Source: Bacteroidota bacterium (lineage in GTDB: Bacteria; Bacteroidota; Bacteroidia; AKYH767-A; OLB10). From it: a DNA stretch of 64,000 nt. A program made the translations under genes and the position numbers. Below the pieces are notes generated by a model. The model was not told the origin of the DNA and searched no databases. It saw only the letters and a list, made by a program, of their open reading frames with translations. Below are positions 16,746 to 27,060 of this stretch, in pieces. Every line of letters starts with the position of its first letter. The stretch's first letter is position 1. The stretch is taken from assembly GCA_016714005.1 (NCBI GenBank), contig JADJOA010000003.1, positions 248,001 to 312,000 on the forward strand. Direction: 5' to 3'.

Positions 16746-17222
16746 ATGAAAAAAGGTAATTTATACATTGTAACTGCGGCACTGCTGTTTTTGGCAGGTT
16801 GCACGCACCAGAAGGATGCTGATAAGCAGCAGGTGGACCCTGCGCTGGTTGAAAGTCCTGTGAGCGCACAAGGAAGTAGTAACGACATTGGTGAGCTGCC
16901 GGTGTTTGCGTTTGAGAAGGAAAATCATGAGTTTGGGGAGATAAAGCAAGGTGATAAGGTTTCGTATGATTTTAAGTTTAGGAATACGGGGAAATCTCCG
17001 TTGATTATTTCAACGGTAAGCGCTACGTGCGGTTGTACGGTGCCGGAGTATAGCAAGGATCCTGTAAACCCCGGTGATGAGGGTGTGGTAAAGGTTTCGT
17101 TTGACAGTGAGGGTAAAACAGGCATGACAAGTAAAACGGTAACGGTGCTTGCCAATACTATACCCAACACTAAGGTGCTTACTATTAGTGCCGATATTAT
17201 TACGCCCGAAACGGGGAAGTGA
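16746..17222 (+). CDS. DUF1573 lipoprotein
   Basis: 158 aa. A lipoprotein signal with lipobox FLAGC cleaves before Cys 19. The DUF1573 domain (about 50-155) shows FEKENHEFGEIKQGDKVSYDF, FRNTGKSPLII, the ATCGCTVPEYS cysteine pair and PGDEGVVKVSFDSEGKTG. The fold is an Ig-like ASPM/SPD-2/hydin type. Its role in Bacteroidota is unknown, probably envelope-associated. An AAGGAG lies just before the ATG, unusual in this window. It precedes yajC by 54 bases on the same strand. Confidence 0.85.
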   Translation: MKKGNLYIVTAALLFLAGCTHQKDADKQQVDPALVESPVSAQGSSNDIGELPVFAFEKENHEFGEIKQGDKVSYDFKFRNTGKSPLIISTVSATCGCTVPEYSKDPVNPGDEGVVKVSFDSEGKTGMTSKTVTVLANTIPNTKVLTISADIITPETGK

Positions 17223-17276
17223 TTTTTTACCGCTTATATATTTTACATTCACATACATTAAAACAATAAAAATTAA

Positions 17277-17594
17277 ATGCTACTGAACATTTTTTTACAG
17301 GCACAATCGGGTGCTGTTATGCAACAATTTATAATGATAGGTTTGATAATTCTTATCATGTACCTTTTTATGTTTAGACCACAAATGAAAAAGATGAAGG
17401 TGGAGCGCGAGTTTAAGGATAAGCTGCAGAAGAATGATAAGGTGGTTACCATAGGCGGTATACACGGACGCATAGTTGAAATTGCCGATAAAACTTTTTT
17501 TAATTGAGGTGGATAACAATGTAAAACTGCGCATAGAAAAACTTCGGTAAGTGCTGAGGCCAGTAAGCAATATCAAACTGAGGTAAAAAAATAA
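17277..17594 (+). CDS. yajC: Preprotein translocase accessory subunit YajC, frameshifted
   Basis: About 105 aa. One N-terminal membrane helix (FIMIGLIILIMYLFMFRP) is followed by the conserved QMKKMKVEREFKDKLQKNDKVVTIGGIHGRI. YajC associates with SecDF and the SecYEG channel in the inner membrane. Two indels disturb the end. A T-run near 17505 turns TFLIEV into TFFN-stop, and a missing A near 17540 breaks IEKTSVSAEAS. The true stop is at 17592-17594. Confidence 0.85.
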
Positions 17595-17598
17595 TTTC

Positions 17599-18549
17599 TT
17601 GGCAAAGTTTTCTTTTATAAAATCAGATAAAAAGGAAACTATCGCATTTCTGCGTTTACTGTTTGCCTGATTATTGCCGTTGTTTTTTGGTTGCTTAATT
17701 CGTTAAGCAAGGTTTATTCGCATAAGGCTACGTTTAAATTAGTTTACCGGCAAATACCGTTTAACAGGCAACCCGCCAATCCGCTACCAGAAGCGGTAAA
17801 TATTATTTTTTCGGGAAAAGGTTTTGATTTGTTATGGCTGAACCTTAGAAAGCCTTTTAAGGATTTGAAGATGGATATGCCTGTGAATAGAAATGCGCAG
17901 TTGCCCGAAACGTTTAACATATCCGTTGCGGATTGTTTTTTAAAACAGTATGGCACAGGTAACCAGGATTTGCAAATAAGTTATACGGAACCAGATTCTA
18001 TTCATTTTGTTTTTACTAAAAGGCTTATTAAAAAAGTTCCGGTTAAGTTTAATGCAGAAATATCTTACAAGAAAAGATTTGGCAGCGCGCTTGGGCTTGT
18101 TGCAGAAGCGGACAGTATAACTATTGCCGGCACTGAAAGCGCTCTTTCAAAAATACAGCAAATAGAAACTAATAATGTTTCGCTAAATAATTTAAGCAAT
18201 TCTACTGATGTTACTTTTGCTTTGGTAAATCCTGATTCTGCAAATATTTTTTTGAGCACAGATGCGGTTAACGCCTACGTTAAGGTTGAAGAGGTAACAG
18301 AATCATTTGTGAATGTAGTTGTTACACCACCTGCCAATGTTACCCGCCTTATGGTAATACCGGCAAGTGTAAAAGTTGTTTTAATACTACGCTTGAAAAC
18401 ACTAAGAAGGTGCAGCCTGCCGATTTTTTGTAACCACTACACCTCTTGGTAAGGAGGGTTATGTAACACCGGTTGTAAAAAAACAACCACCTTATGTTAC
18501 AGTGGTGTTTGTGGACCCACCACAGTTGCAAATTTTAGAGGAAAAGTAA
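17599..18549 (+). CDS. YbbR/CdaR-like membrane-anchored protein, frameshifted
   Basis: About 315 aa. I start at a TTG (17599; AKFSFIKSDKK) because no ATG lies before the membrane helix (CLIIAVVFWLLNSLSK). The body has YbbR-like repeats (LVYRQIPFN, ITIAGTESALSKIQQIET, VKVEEVTES). YbbR/CdaR proteins regulate diadenylate cyclase in Firmicutes; the Bacteroidota role is less clear. Frames are lost near 17655 and near 18365. The C-terminus restored (ADFFVTTTPLGKEGYVTP to ILEEK) abuts coaE, whose ATG follows the stop directly. Confidence 0.65.
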
Positions 18550-19136
18550 ATGCTAAAGGTTGGTATAACAGGAGGCATTGGCAGCGGTAAATCTTACGTA
18601 GCAAAAATTTTTAGTGAGCTTGGCATTATAGTATATGATGCCGATGAGTTTGCTAAAAAATTAATGCAAACAAATGCAGAGGTTGTGCGCCAAATAAAAC
18701 TGTTGCTGGGTGATGAGGCTTACATAAACGAAACTGTAAACAGGAGGTTTATAGCAGAAAAAATTTATAGTAATAAAGATTTACTTACAAGCATAAATAG
18801 CATTGTTCACCCTGCAGTAGCTAATCACTTTAACGATTGGTGCGGTGAGCAAAATCAAAGTATGTGCTTAAGGAAGCTGCTATTATGTTTGAGTCGGGGG
18901 CAAATAAAGATCTTGATTTTGTTATAACGGTTTCTGCCCAATTGCAGTTAAGAAAACAAAGAACACTTAAGCGCGATGGAATGACGGAAGAAAAGTTTAT
19001 TTCAATAGTAAACAATCAGCTTACAGAAGAGGAAAGAAATGCAATGGCTGATTTTGTGCTGGTAAATGATGAGAAGCAACCATTGCTGCATGAGGTTGTT
19101 AAGTTGCATGAATTCTTTTTAGCCAAATGCAATTAA
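18550..19136 (+). CDS. coaE: Dephospho-CoA kinase, frameshifted
   Basis: About 195 aa. It makes CoA from dephospho-CoA and ATP, the last step of CoA synthesis. The P-loop is GITGGIGSGKS (residues 5-15), then VYDADEFAKKLM, INSIVHPAVANHF, FESGANKDLDFVITV and the lid region RDGMTEEKF. A one-base loss near 18862 splits the frame (KYVLKEAA is restored). The start directly follows the YbbR-like gene's stop, and the end overlaps the next gene by 10 bases, so this is an operon yajC-ybbR-coaE. Confidence 0.88.
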
Positions 19137-20072
19137 AGGATTTTGGTATTGCAGAAAACGCCACGGGTATTTATCACCAGGCAGGTAATTTTTTATTGAC
19201 CCGCAGCATGTGAGTGAAGTGGCTGTGGTTACGCACGCTCATGCCGATCATGCCATTAAAGGGAACAAAGTTTTTATTGCACACAACCAACTAAAGATTT
19301 AATGCTTGCGCGCTATGGAAAATATGCAGCCGGAAATTTTGTTGTAAAAAACTTTATTGAACCTTTTGTGATCAATAATGTGGAGTTGTGTTTTTATCCT
19401 GCAGGACATATACTTGGCTCTGCAAGTGTGTTAATTAAGTATAACGGCAAGCCTGTTTTTATTACCGGAGATATAAAACTGCAAAAGGACAGTACTTGCG
19501 AAGAAGTTGTTTTGCCTGAAGCAAATTTGTTGATAACGGAATCAACTTTTGCAAACCCTGAAACAAAACATCCTGATGTAATTGATCAAATTAAAAACCT
19601 GAAAAATTACACGGATAAAAATATTGTCATAGGCGTTTATGCAATAGGCAAAGCACAACGACTTACGCGGTTAATTAATGACTACTGCCCTGAGTTTACC
19701 ATAATGGTGCACCCGTCCATTATTCCTTATCATCATGTTTATGAAAAAGCAGGATTCCTTTCAGGAAAATGGATACCATATAAAAGACAAGACTTTAAAA
19801 AGAACACAGGAATAATTTATTTAACTGTACCATTAGCCGTTGAAGCGTTTTTCAGAAATACAGATGTGTATGCAGCCTTTGCATCGGGCTGGCAACATCT
19901 GCAAAAAAAAGCAACCGTTAACTTAAGCATAAGCGATCATGCAGATTGGGATGATTTGCTTGCAATAATAAATCAGGTAAACCCGTCATTTATTAAAACA
20001 GTACATGGCAATGGCGATCTTTTAAAAAATCACCTGGCCGTATCTAAAAATAATATTGAATTTATTGTTTAG
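19127..20072 (+). CDS. Metallo-beta-lactamase-fold exonuclease-like protein, frameshifted
   Basis: About 315 aa. It starts at 19127, overlapping coaE. It resembles the Ysh1/ligase-associated exonuclease branch of MBL-fold nucleases: the THAHADHA zinc motif, then PAGHILGSASVLI, ITGDI, LITESTFANP and a C-terminal SDHADWDDLLAII with the beta-CASP histidine (TVHG). These proteins hydrolyse RNA or DNA ends using two zinc ions. Frames are lost near 19190 (T-run) and near 19285. No ligase neighbour is present, so the nucleic-acid substrate is open. Confidence 0.7.
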
Positions 20073-21142
20073 TCCTTCCAGTCAGCAATAAAAATATTGG
20101 TGTCGCGTGTTCCGTTGTTGTTGCGGTTGCTGCTAAAAACTAATTTTTTTCCATCGGGACTAAACATAGGAAAGGCATTAAACACGCTTTGGTCTGTAAT
20201 TTGTTCTAAGCCGGTTCCATCATCGTTAATCATATAAAGGTTAAACTCAAACCCACGCATTGATTTATGATTAGAGGCGAAAATTATTTTCTTGCCTGAT
20301 GGGTGAAAGAATGGCGCCCAGTTAGCTTTACCTAAACTTGTAATTTGTTTCAACTCGCTTCCATCAACGTTGCATGTATAAATTTCCATATTTGTTGGAG
20401 CTACCAATCCTCTTCCCAAAAAATTTTTGTACTCGGTAATTTCTTCTTCACTCTTTGGGCGCGATGCACGAAAAACCAAACGCTTTCCATCAGCCGAAAA
20501 GAAAGCACCACCATCATACCCTACTCCATTGGTAATTTGTTTTTGGTTGCTGCCGTCAATATCCATTATCCACAATTCAAGATCTCCACTACGGTCGCTG
20601 GTAAAAACAATTTTATCGCCTTTGGGAGATACTACGGCTTCAGCATCGTATCCGGGCGAGTCGGTTAATTTTTTTACCACTTCTCCTTTAAGATTTGCTA
20701 CGTAAATATCATAGGTATTAAAAATGGGCCAAAGGTATTTACCATTCTTGCGCAAATCACCGGGGTCAGGGCACTCGCTACCTCCTTCATGTGTTGAGGC
20801 ATATAAAATTTCTTTGTTGCCAGGCATATAAAAAGAACAGGTGGTTCTTCCTTTGCCTGTGCTAATTAATTGTGGTTTATAAGTAGTGTCTTTAACATCA
20901 TCAATAATCATGTTAAATATCTGATCGCATTGTAAACCCCAAGCAGTGTTATTGCTCTGAAATGTTAGGCTCTTATTGTCAAAACTGAAATAAGCTTCGG
21001 CATTATCGCCACCAAAAGAAAGTTGCCTGATGTTGCTTAAGTGTTTGCTTTCAATACTCTCAACATTAAAATCGGTTTGTTGCTGGGCAATTGCCACGGT
21101 TGCGTTTAACGCAAATAGAATACAAAATAATTTTGGGGTCAT
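20069..21142 (-). CDS. Secreted PD40/TolB-like beta-propeller protein
   Basis: 357 aa, intact. A signal peptide (LFCILFALNATVAIAQ) is followed by repeated PD40 blades, each with a (F/V)SPDG-K-x-(I/L)-(V/I)-F-x-S-x-R pattern: VSPKGDKIVFTSDRSGD, FSADGKRLVFRASR, HPSGKKIIFASNH and FSPDGKKLVFSSNRNNN. Blades alternate with (L/I)W-IMDIDGSN type strands. Such propellers act as periplasmic or surface binding scaffolds, or as domains of peptidases; here no peptidase follows. It overlaps the convergent nuclease gene by 4 bases. Confidence 0.8.
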   Translation of the reverse strand: MTPKLFCILFALNATVAIAQQQTDFNVESIESKHLSNIRQLSFGGDNAEAYFSFDNKSLTFQSNNTAWGLQCDQIFNMIIDDVKDTTYKPQLISTGKGRTTCSFYMPGNKEILYASTHEGGSECPDPGDLRKNGKYLWPIFNTYDIYVANLKGEVVKKLTDSPGYDAEAVVSPKGDKIVFTSDRSGDLELWIMDIDGSNQKQITNGVGYDGGAFFSADGKRLVFRASRPKSEEEITEYKNFLGRGLVAPTNMEIYTCNVDGSELKQITSLGKANWAPFFHPSGKKIIFASNHKSMRGFEFNLYMINDDGTGLEQITDQSVFNAFPMFSPDGKKLVFSSNRNNNGTRDTNIFIADWKD

Positions 21143-21256
21143 ATAATTTAAAAATTGTGGGGGCGAAAGTAAATTTTGCCTCCAACCCGTTTCTCATAAT
21201 TATGTAATAATCTAAAATGTGGATGAACAAAGGATATGAACAATTTTCAATTTTAC

Positions 21257-21288
21257 TTTGAAATGTAAAAAATATCCTTATACATTTG
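21257..21288 (+). promoter_or_regulatory. Consensus Bacteroidota promoter of rpoD copy 1
   Basis: TTTG at 21257-21260 and TACATTTG at 21281-21288 with a 20-base spacer match the -33 TTTG / -7 TAnnTTTG consensus. It lies 78 bases before the ATG of the sigma factor gene. Confidence 0.65.
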
Positions 21289-21365
21289 TTAGGTAATACA
21301 AAACCCTTATGCAATTGATTTTTTTGAAAACTTAATTTAAAAATTCACCACTAAACAACCCGGAT

Positions 21366-22232
21366 ATGCGGCAATTAAAAATCAGTAAATCCATTACCAA
21401 TCGCGAGAGCATGGCTCTTGAAAAGTATTTGCAGGAAATAGGAAAAGAGAATTTAATTACGGCCGAGGAAGAAGTAAAACTTGCGATTAAAATTAAGCAT
21501 GGAGACCAAGATGCCTTAAACAAACTGACGCGGGCAAATCTGCGTTTTGTGGTTTCGGTGGCAAAGCAATACCAATCCCAGGGGCTTAGTTTACCAGATT
21601 TAATTAATGAAGGTAATCTTGGTTTGATAAAAGCCGCCAAACGCTTTGATGAAACAAGGGGGTTTAAATTTATAAGCTATGCCGTATGGTGGATAAGGCA
21701 AAGTATTTTACAGGCTTTGGCGGAGCAAGCTCGTATAGTGCGCTTGCCTCTTAACCAGGTTGGCTCAATGAGCCGAATTTCTAAAGCCTACTCTAAATTG
21801 GAGCAGGAGTTTGAAAGAGAGCCATCAGCTGAGGAAATTTCACGCATACTCGACATTCCTCTTGATAAAGTTTCAGAAAGCATGAAATCATCCGGAAAGC
21901 ATTTAAGCATGGATGCGCCTTTTGTGCAAGGCGAGGAAAATAGTTTGCTGGATGTAATTGAAAATATTGATTCACCAAAAGCTGATATTAATTTAATGAA
22001 TGAATCGCTTGCAAAAGAAATTGAACGTTCATTAAGCACCTTATCTGAAAGGGAAAAAGAAGTGGTGAAACTTTTTTTTGGACTTGGTATGCCTCACGGT
22101 TTAACGCTTGACGAAATAGGTGAAAAGTTTGGCTTAACGCGCGAACGCGTAAGGCAAATTAAAGAGAAGGCGCTCAAGAGGCTTAAACATAAGTCAAGAA
22201 GTAAGCTGCTTAAATCCTACCTTGGTGATTAA
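21366..22232 (+). CDS. rpoD: RNA polymerase sigma-70 factor, primary type (copy 1)
   Basis: 288 aa, the short RpoD form of Bacteroidota without region 1.1. Region 1.2 is at about 10-45 (SMALEKYLQEIGKENLIT). Region 2 holds RANLRFVVSVAKQYQSQG, LPDLINEGNLGLIKAAKRFDETRGFKFISYAVWWIRQSI. Region 3 follows, and region 4.2 holds the HTH LTLDEIGEKFGLTRERVRQIKEKAL. It directs RNA polymerase to TTTG/TAnnTTTG promoters. A paralogue of identical length and start (MRQLKI-KSITNRES) is at 55260. This copy has the more divergent linker (MSRISKAYSKLEQ), so which one is the housekeeping factor is not obvious. Confidence 0.93.
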   Translation: MRQLKISKSITNRESMALEKYLQEIGKENLITAEEEVKLAIKIKHGDQDALNKLTRANLRFVVSVAKQYQSQGLSLPDLINEGNLGLIKAAKRFDETRGFKFISYAVWWIRQSILQALAEQARIVRLPLNQVGSMSRISKAYSKLEQEFEREPSAEEISRILDIPLDKVSESMKSSGKHLSMDAPFVQGEENSLLDVIENIDSPKADINLMNESLAKEIERSLSTLSEREKEVVKLFFGLGMPHGLTLDEIGEKFGLTRERVRQIKEKALKRLKHKSRSKLLKSYLGD

Positions 22233-22356
22233 GTAGCTCATAAAATGTTCTGACAACCTCCTATATTTTTTTTCTGGCTTCTCACCTGTGATTTTTTTTG
22301 GAGCTTATTGTAAATTCAGACGGGGAAGTACGTTATTCTACTACTTGTAAAGAATT

Positions 22357-23450
22357 TTAAGTGAACAAATTTACAAGCGTGTTTTCTTCCAAAACTTCCC
22401 GCTTAAACTTCCCGTTTGCTTCACTCCATTTAATAAGACGTATGTGTGTTTCATCAATTTCCATTCCGGTAATATCGCCATCGCTAAAACAGCAGCAGCC
22501 CGTATTAAAATAACAGTTTTTTATTTTAGAAAAATCAACGTCAGCAGTGGGGTATTCGATTTTACGATTGATAAGTTCATCTTCTATCGATTTGATTTCA
22601 CCGACATTATTTTTTTGTTTTGCGACATATAATCGCAAATACAACCGCTCTAAATGTGTGAGTGAATTAAAAACAGGCTGATGGGTATGCCCTGTAATGA
22701 GTACGATGTTGTTTTGTAAAGCACTCCAATCGTACATCATGCTGTTGTGTTTTGTTTTTAAATCGGAACTATTGCTCGGGGTGTTGGAGTTTACATCTAA
22801 AAAAGATTGAAGAGGAGCCCACACATTGGCAATAAACCACGCACTAAACCAGTTTCCATCACTCATTCCATCGCCCTGGTGACCATGTGTAAGAAAAAAG
22901 TTAAGTGGCTTTCCCTGCACATGTAATTTCAAAATCAAGCCTTCGTAAATTTTAAAGGTAACACCGTAAATGAGTTTTTGAAACACCATTGACAGCGGAT
23001 CATTTTTCCAAAATACATCATGGTTGCCAAATATTTTTACATGTCGCTGCGAATCAATAAATAATTTCTCCTTTTCAAAATTCAATTTGTTTTTGAGCCG
23101 AACATTAAAAATTTTGTTTTCCCACAACTCTTCACTGTCGCCAAGATTGATGTAGAAATAATTTTCTTTAAAGTAATAATCCAATGCAGCCAGATAAACT
23201 GGTTCCGCATTTCGGAAATCATCAGCTCCATCTTTAATGCCCTTATGCTGATCGGAAAAACAATATACTTTTTTACATGAGCCTTGTCAACTTCAATAAC
23301 AATTCCTTTATCCTCCTTCTTATCTAAAATATGTTGATGCAAGGCAGTAAGAGCAGAAAAAATTCTTTCCCTGTCAGGTTGCGATGCAAACTTTTCTGAC
23401 AGCCACAAAATGGGTTTACGAAAAAGATATTGTAAAAAGCTCCGGAACAT
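22357..23450 (-). CDS. Calcineurin-like metallophosphoesterase, frameshifted
   Basis: About 365 aa. After repair of a one-T loss near 23240 all metal-binding blocks appear in order: FSDQHKGIKDG (D-x-H), NLGDSEEL (GD), FGNHDVFW (GNHD), THGHQGDGMSDG and TGHTHQPVF (GHTH). These coordinate two metals. The protein lacks a signal peptide. Homologues hydrolyse phosphomonoesters, nucleotides or UDP-sugar-lipids; the substrate cannot be read from the sequence. The ATG at 23450 precedes the small cysteine-rich gene's 3' end by 18 bases, so the two are co-directional. Confidence 0.8.
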
Positions 23451-23468
23451 TATTGACTTTAGTCCTAT

Positions 23469-23636
23469 CTATTTCTTATAATCAGGCTTCTTCTTTGATT
23501 TATTAAATCCGTAAGGACAATGTCTGCAACCGCTCTGGCAGCAATATCCACGCTTGAGGTGATACTTTTCGGTAAACACTATAAACCCTTCAGGAGTGAG
23601 GTAATAATCTTCTTTATCAAACTTATCGGTAAACAC
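23469..23636 (-). CDS. Small cysteine-rich protein, DUF5522-like
   Basis: 55 aa from a GTG at 23636; no ATG lies in frame upstream. The sequence EDYYLTPEGFIVFTEKYHL is followed by the conserved GYCCQSGCRHCPYGF and a lysine-rich tail. Four cysteines and a histidine (C-C-x3-C-x2-H-C) suggest a bound metal. The family is widespread in Bacteroidota with unknown function. It lies directly upstream of the phosphoesterase on the same strand. Confidence 0.65.
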   Translation of the reverse strand: MFTDKFDKEDYYLTPEGFIVFTEKYHLKRGYCCQSGCRHCPYGFNKSKKKPDYKK

Positions 23637-23765
23637 TATGATGAGTGATGAATGATCAATTGCGAATCGTGAATTAGCATTTTAAACGAATTAACTTTTT
23701 GGCATTTAAAAGGTGCACACAAAATAAGTGATTAAACAAAAGCAATTTGTTTTTATTTGCATGAG

Positions 23766-24608
23766 ATGGAAAGAACGCAATTTGTATTAAACAAGTATAA
23801 TGTTGAGTTATATATTCTACGTATTGATTTGATTGATACTTTTTACGGGGGTAATAAATACTTTAAACTTAAATACAACATAACGGAAGCTAAAAATCAA
23901 AACAAAAATACACTGCTCACTTTTGGTGGAGCATTCAGTAATCATATAGTAGCAGTTGCGGCATCAGGAAAAAAAGAAGGTTTTAGGACTATTGGAATTA
24001 TAAGAGGAGAAAAAATATTGCCTTTGAATAAAATCTTACAGTTTGCTTCAGAGAATGGAATGCAATTGGAGTTTATTGCAAGACAGCAATACAGAACGAA
24101 AGAAAATGCTGAGTTTATAAATGACTTAAAAAAAAGATTTGGTGATTTTTATTTATTGCCCGAAGGTGGAAGCAATGATTTGGCAGTTAAAGGCTGCTCC
24201 GAAATCATCAACCTCATTGAAGGTGATTTTGATTACATAGTTTGTGCTACCGCAACAGGAGCAACTCTTTCAGGTATTGCATCAGTTATAAAACCTCCTC
24301 AAAAAGCAATTGGAATTTGCGTGTTGAACAACGAATTGCAGATAAAAGAATTTGTAAAGAAATTTATCGCAGAAGATGATAAACGATTCCCGGAAATTAT
24401 TACAGGCTATACGTTTGGCGGTTACGCAAAAAGCAATTTAGAACTGAATGATTTTGTAAAATCATTTATAGAAAAATATCAAATACCCAGTGAACCCATT
24501 TACACAGGTAAAATGCTCTATGCTATAATTGATTTGATGGAGAAAAATTATTTTAAACCTGATTCAAAGATTATTGCTGTGCACACAGGCGGATTGCAAT
24601 ACCTTTAA
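23766..24608 (+). CDS. 1-aminocyclopropane-1-carboxylate deaminase / D-cysteine desulfhydrase-like PLP enzyme
   Basis: About 280 aa; I start at MERTQF (23766), though an ATG three codons earlier is open. It belongs to the fold-type II PLP enzymes. The Schiff-base lysine lies in GGNKYFKLKYNI, then FGGAFSNHIVAVAASG (substrate/PLP ring contacts), LPEGGSNDLAVKGC, ATATGATLSGI and TGKMLYAI. Members deaminate ACC or split D-cysteine. The ACC-specific residues cannot be judged here, so D-cysteine desulfhydrase or a related activity is equally likely. It converges on pyrG. Confidence 0.8.
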   Translation: MERTQFVLNKYNVELYILRIDLIDTFYGGNKYFKLKYNITEAKNQNKNTLLTFGGAFSNHIVAVAASGKKEGFRTIGIIRGEKILPLNKILQFASENGMQLEFIARQQYRTKENAEFINDLKKRFGDFYLLPEGGSNDLAVKGCSEIINLIEGDFDYIVCATATGATLSGIASVIKPPQKAIGICVLNNELQIKEFVKKFIAEDDKRFPEIITGYTFGGYAKSNLELNDFVKSFIEKYQIPSEPIYTGKMLYAIIDLMEKNYFKPDSKIIAVHTGGLQYL

Positions 24609-24610
24609 GA

Positions 24611-26221
24611 TTATTGCTTAACATTTTCTAAAGCCGCCTTTACAAACTTTACAAAAAGCGGGTGCGGATTTTCTACCGTGCTCTTATACTCAGGGTGGAA
24701 CTGAACACCTACAAACCATGGGTGATTTTTCAACTCAATTGCTTCAACTAAATTATCGTTAGGGTTAATTCCGCTTGGCACCATTCCTCCTTCTTCAAAT
24801 TTAGCAAGAAATTTATTATTGAATTCGTAACGGTGGCGGTGGCGCTCCATCACCTTTGCTTTGCCGTATACCGATGCCAGTTTGGTTCCTTTGGTAATGG
24901 CACAAGGGTATTCGCCCAAACGCATGGTACCACCTTTGGCTGAAACATTTTTTTGCGACACCATTAAATCAATCACATTGTTTTTGGTTTCCTTATTCAT
25001 TTCAGATGAGTGCGCATCTTTTAAATTTAAAACGTTACGCGCAAATTCAATTACCGCACATTGCATACCCAAACAAATTCCAAGAAAAGGAATATTGTTT
25101 TCGCGTACGTATTTAATGGCCGTTATTTTTCCTTCTATTCCTCTATCCCCAAAACCGGGAGCAACAAGCACTCCTGATAAATGTTTGAGTTTATCAGCAA
25201 CATTCTGTTCATCGATTTTTTCAGAATGTATCCACTCTAATTTCACCTTGCATTCGTTTGCAACACCTGCATGAATAAATGCTTCGGCAATACTTTTATA
25301 AGCATCTTTCAACTCAACATATTTACCAACCAAACCAATGCTTACTTCGCTTGTTGGATTTTTGAGTTTACCCAAAAAGTTTTTCCAGCTTTCGAGCTCA
25401 GGCTCGTGGCGCATCGGCAATTTTAGTTTATTCAAAACTACCTTATCAAGTTGCTCCTTAAGCATTAGCAATGGTACATCATAAATTGTACTTGCATCAA
25501 TGCTTTCAATTACCGAGTTCACATTTACATTACAGAACAAGGCAATCTTCCTGCGCAATTCTGCATTAATAGATTTTTCGCTGCGGCAAACAAGTATATC
25601 GGGCTGCACTCCATATTCCAATAATAATTTTACAGAGTGCTGTGTAGGTTTTGTTTTTAGCTCACCAGTGGTAGAAAGGTATGGAAGAAGGGTAAGATGA
25701 ATAACGCAACAATTGGAACCCATTTCCCAAATTAACTGCCTTACACTTTCAATGAAGGGAAGCGATTCAATATCGCCAACAGTCCCTCCTATTTCGGTAA
25801 TAATGATTTCGTATTCGCCAGTTTCGCCTAGTAGCTTTATTCTACGTTTTATCTCATCAGTTATATGTGGAATAACCTGAACTGTTTTACCAAGATAAGC
25901 ACCCTCCCGCTCTTTGCTGATTACATAATCGTAAATACGACCGGTTGTTACGTTGTTTGACTGCGAAGTTGGAGAGTTTAAGAAGCGCTCGTAGTGCCCT
26001 AAATCCAAATCTGTTTCGGCACCATCGTTAGTTACGTAACATTCGCCATGCTCGTAGGGGTTGAGCGTACCAGGGTCAACGTTAATGTATGGATCTAATT
26101 TCTGGATGGTTACCTTATAACCTCTGCTCTGTAAAAGCTTGGCAAGTGACGCAGAAATAATGCCTTTACCAAGTGATGAAGTTACGCCTCCCGTAACAAA
26201 AATGTATTTAACCGGATTCAT
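24611..26221 (-). CDS. pyrG: CTP synthase
   Basis: 536 aa, full length and intact. It converts UTP to CTP with ATP and glutamine, in the cytoplasm. The N-terminal synthetase domain begins KYIFVTGGVTSSLGKGI with the P-loop, then KLDPYINVDPGTLNPYEHGE and ITEIGGTVGDIESLPF. The C-terminal class I glutaminase has PGFGDRGIEGK, the nucleophile Cys in PFLGICLGMQ and the histidine/glutamate of VQFHPEYKS. It is the only long essential gene in the left half without an indel. Confidence 0.97.
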   Translation of the reverse strand: MNPVKYIFVTGGVTSSLGKGIISASLAKLLQSRGYKVTIQKLDPYINVDPGTLNPYEHGECYVTNDGAETDLDLGHYERFLNSPTSQSNNVTTGRIYDYVISKEREGAYLGKTVQVIPHITDEIKRRIKLLGETGEYEIIITEIGGTVGDIESLPFIESVRQLIWEMGSNCCVIHLTLLPYLSTTGELKTKPTQHSVKLLLEYGVQPDILVCRSEKSINAELRRKIALFCNVNVNSVIESIDASTIYDVPLLMLKEQLDKVVLNKLKLPMRHEPELESWKNFLGKLKNPTSEVSIGLVGKYVELKDAYKSIAEAFIHAGVANECKVKLEWIHSEKIDEQNVADKLKHLSGVLVAPGFGDRGIEGKITAIKYVRENNIPFLGICLGMQCAVIEFARNVLNLKDAHSSEMNKETKNNVIDLMVSQKNVSAKGGTMRLGEYPCAITKGTKLASVYGKAKVMERHRHRYEFNNKFLAKFEEGGMVPSGINPNDNLVEAIELKNHPWFVGVQFHPEYKSTVENPHPLFVKFVKAALENVKQ

Positions 26222-26498
26222 TTAGATGTGTTGTTACGGGCTGCGAATGTATTTAATTTTAAGTACTAAGTACAAAGTATTAAGTGCCAAGAAGGAATTA
26301 GAAAGATGAGTATGGAGTTTTGTAAGAGCGGTAATTAAGAGATTAAGGTAATTGTGTTAGTAACCAAAACGCTCAAATAACACAGCCCTTATTTTAACTT
26401 TAAAATCTCCTTGCCTGAATGGAAAATTTTGCTTTCTTTGCGCCCCCAATTCGGGAGGGAAACCCGATGTATTATCAAACAATTAAAAATTAAAACAA

Positions 26499-27034
26499 AT
26501 GCCAGTAAAAAATCAGATTACAGAGATATGGTAAAAAGCATCAGGCTTTCTATCATGTAGTGGTGGCGGATTCACGTGCTCCAAGGGATGGCAAATTCAT
26601 TGAGAAGCTGGGTACTTACAACCCACGCACCAATCCTGCTACAATTGACATTAACTTTGAAAAGACCCTTGATTGGTTCGAAAAAGGTGCTCAGCCAACT
26701 GACACCTGCCGAGCTATCCTGTCTTACAAAGGAATTATGTTTAAAAACCACTTAAATGTGGGTGTTAAAAAAGGCGCTCTTACACAGGAGCAAGCCGATG
26801 CAAAATTCAGTCAGTGGATGGAGCAGAAAAACCTTAAGGTGCTTAACAAATCGCAGAGCGTTACTAAAGCCAAAGCTGATGATGTGAAGAGCCGTTTGGA
26901 TGCAGAAAGCAAAAACGCGAGAACATTGCAAAAGCAGTAGCAGAAAAAAACTTGCTGCAATGACTGCTGCAACACCTGCTGCTGAAGAACCAGCGGCTGA
27001 TGCATCTGCAGAAGCACCTGCCGAAAACGCATAA
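26499..27034 (+). CDS. rpsP: 30S ribosomal protein S16 with long C-terminal extension, frameshifted
   Basis: About 178 aa. The start MPVKIRLQRYGKKHQAFYHVVVADSRAPRDGKFIE is broken by one extra A in a run near 26516. The S16 core (to about residue 85: LGTYNPRTNPATI, LDWFEKGAQPTDTCRAIL) is intact. A Bacteroidota-type extension follows, charged, then Ala/Glu-rich (AAMTAATPAAEEPAAD to APAENA), with a second indel near 26915. S16 binds 16S rRNA during 30S assembly. rimM follows after 26 bases. Confidence 0.9.
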
Positions 27035-27060
27035 GCAATAAACTTTAATCATTTTTAGCC

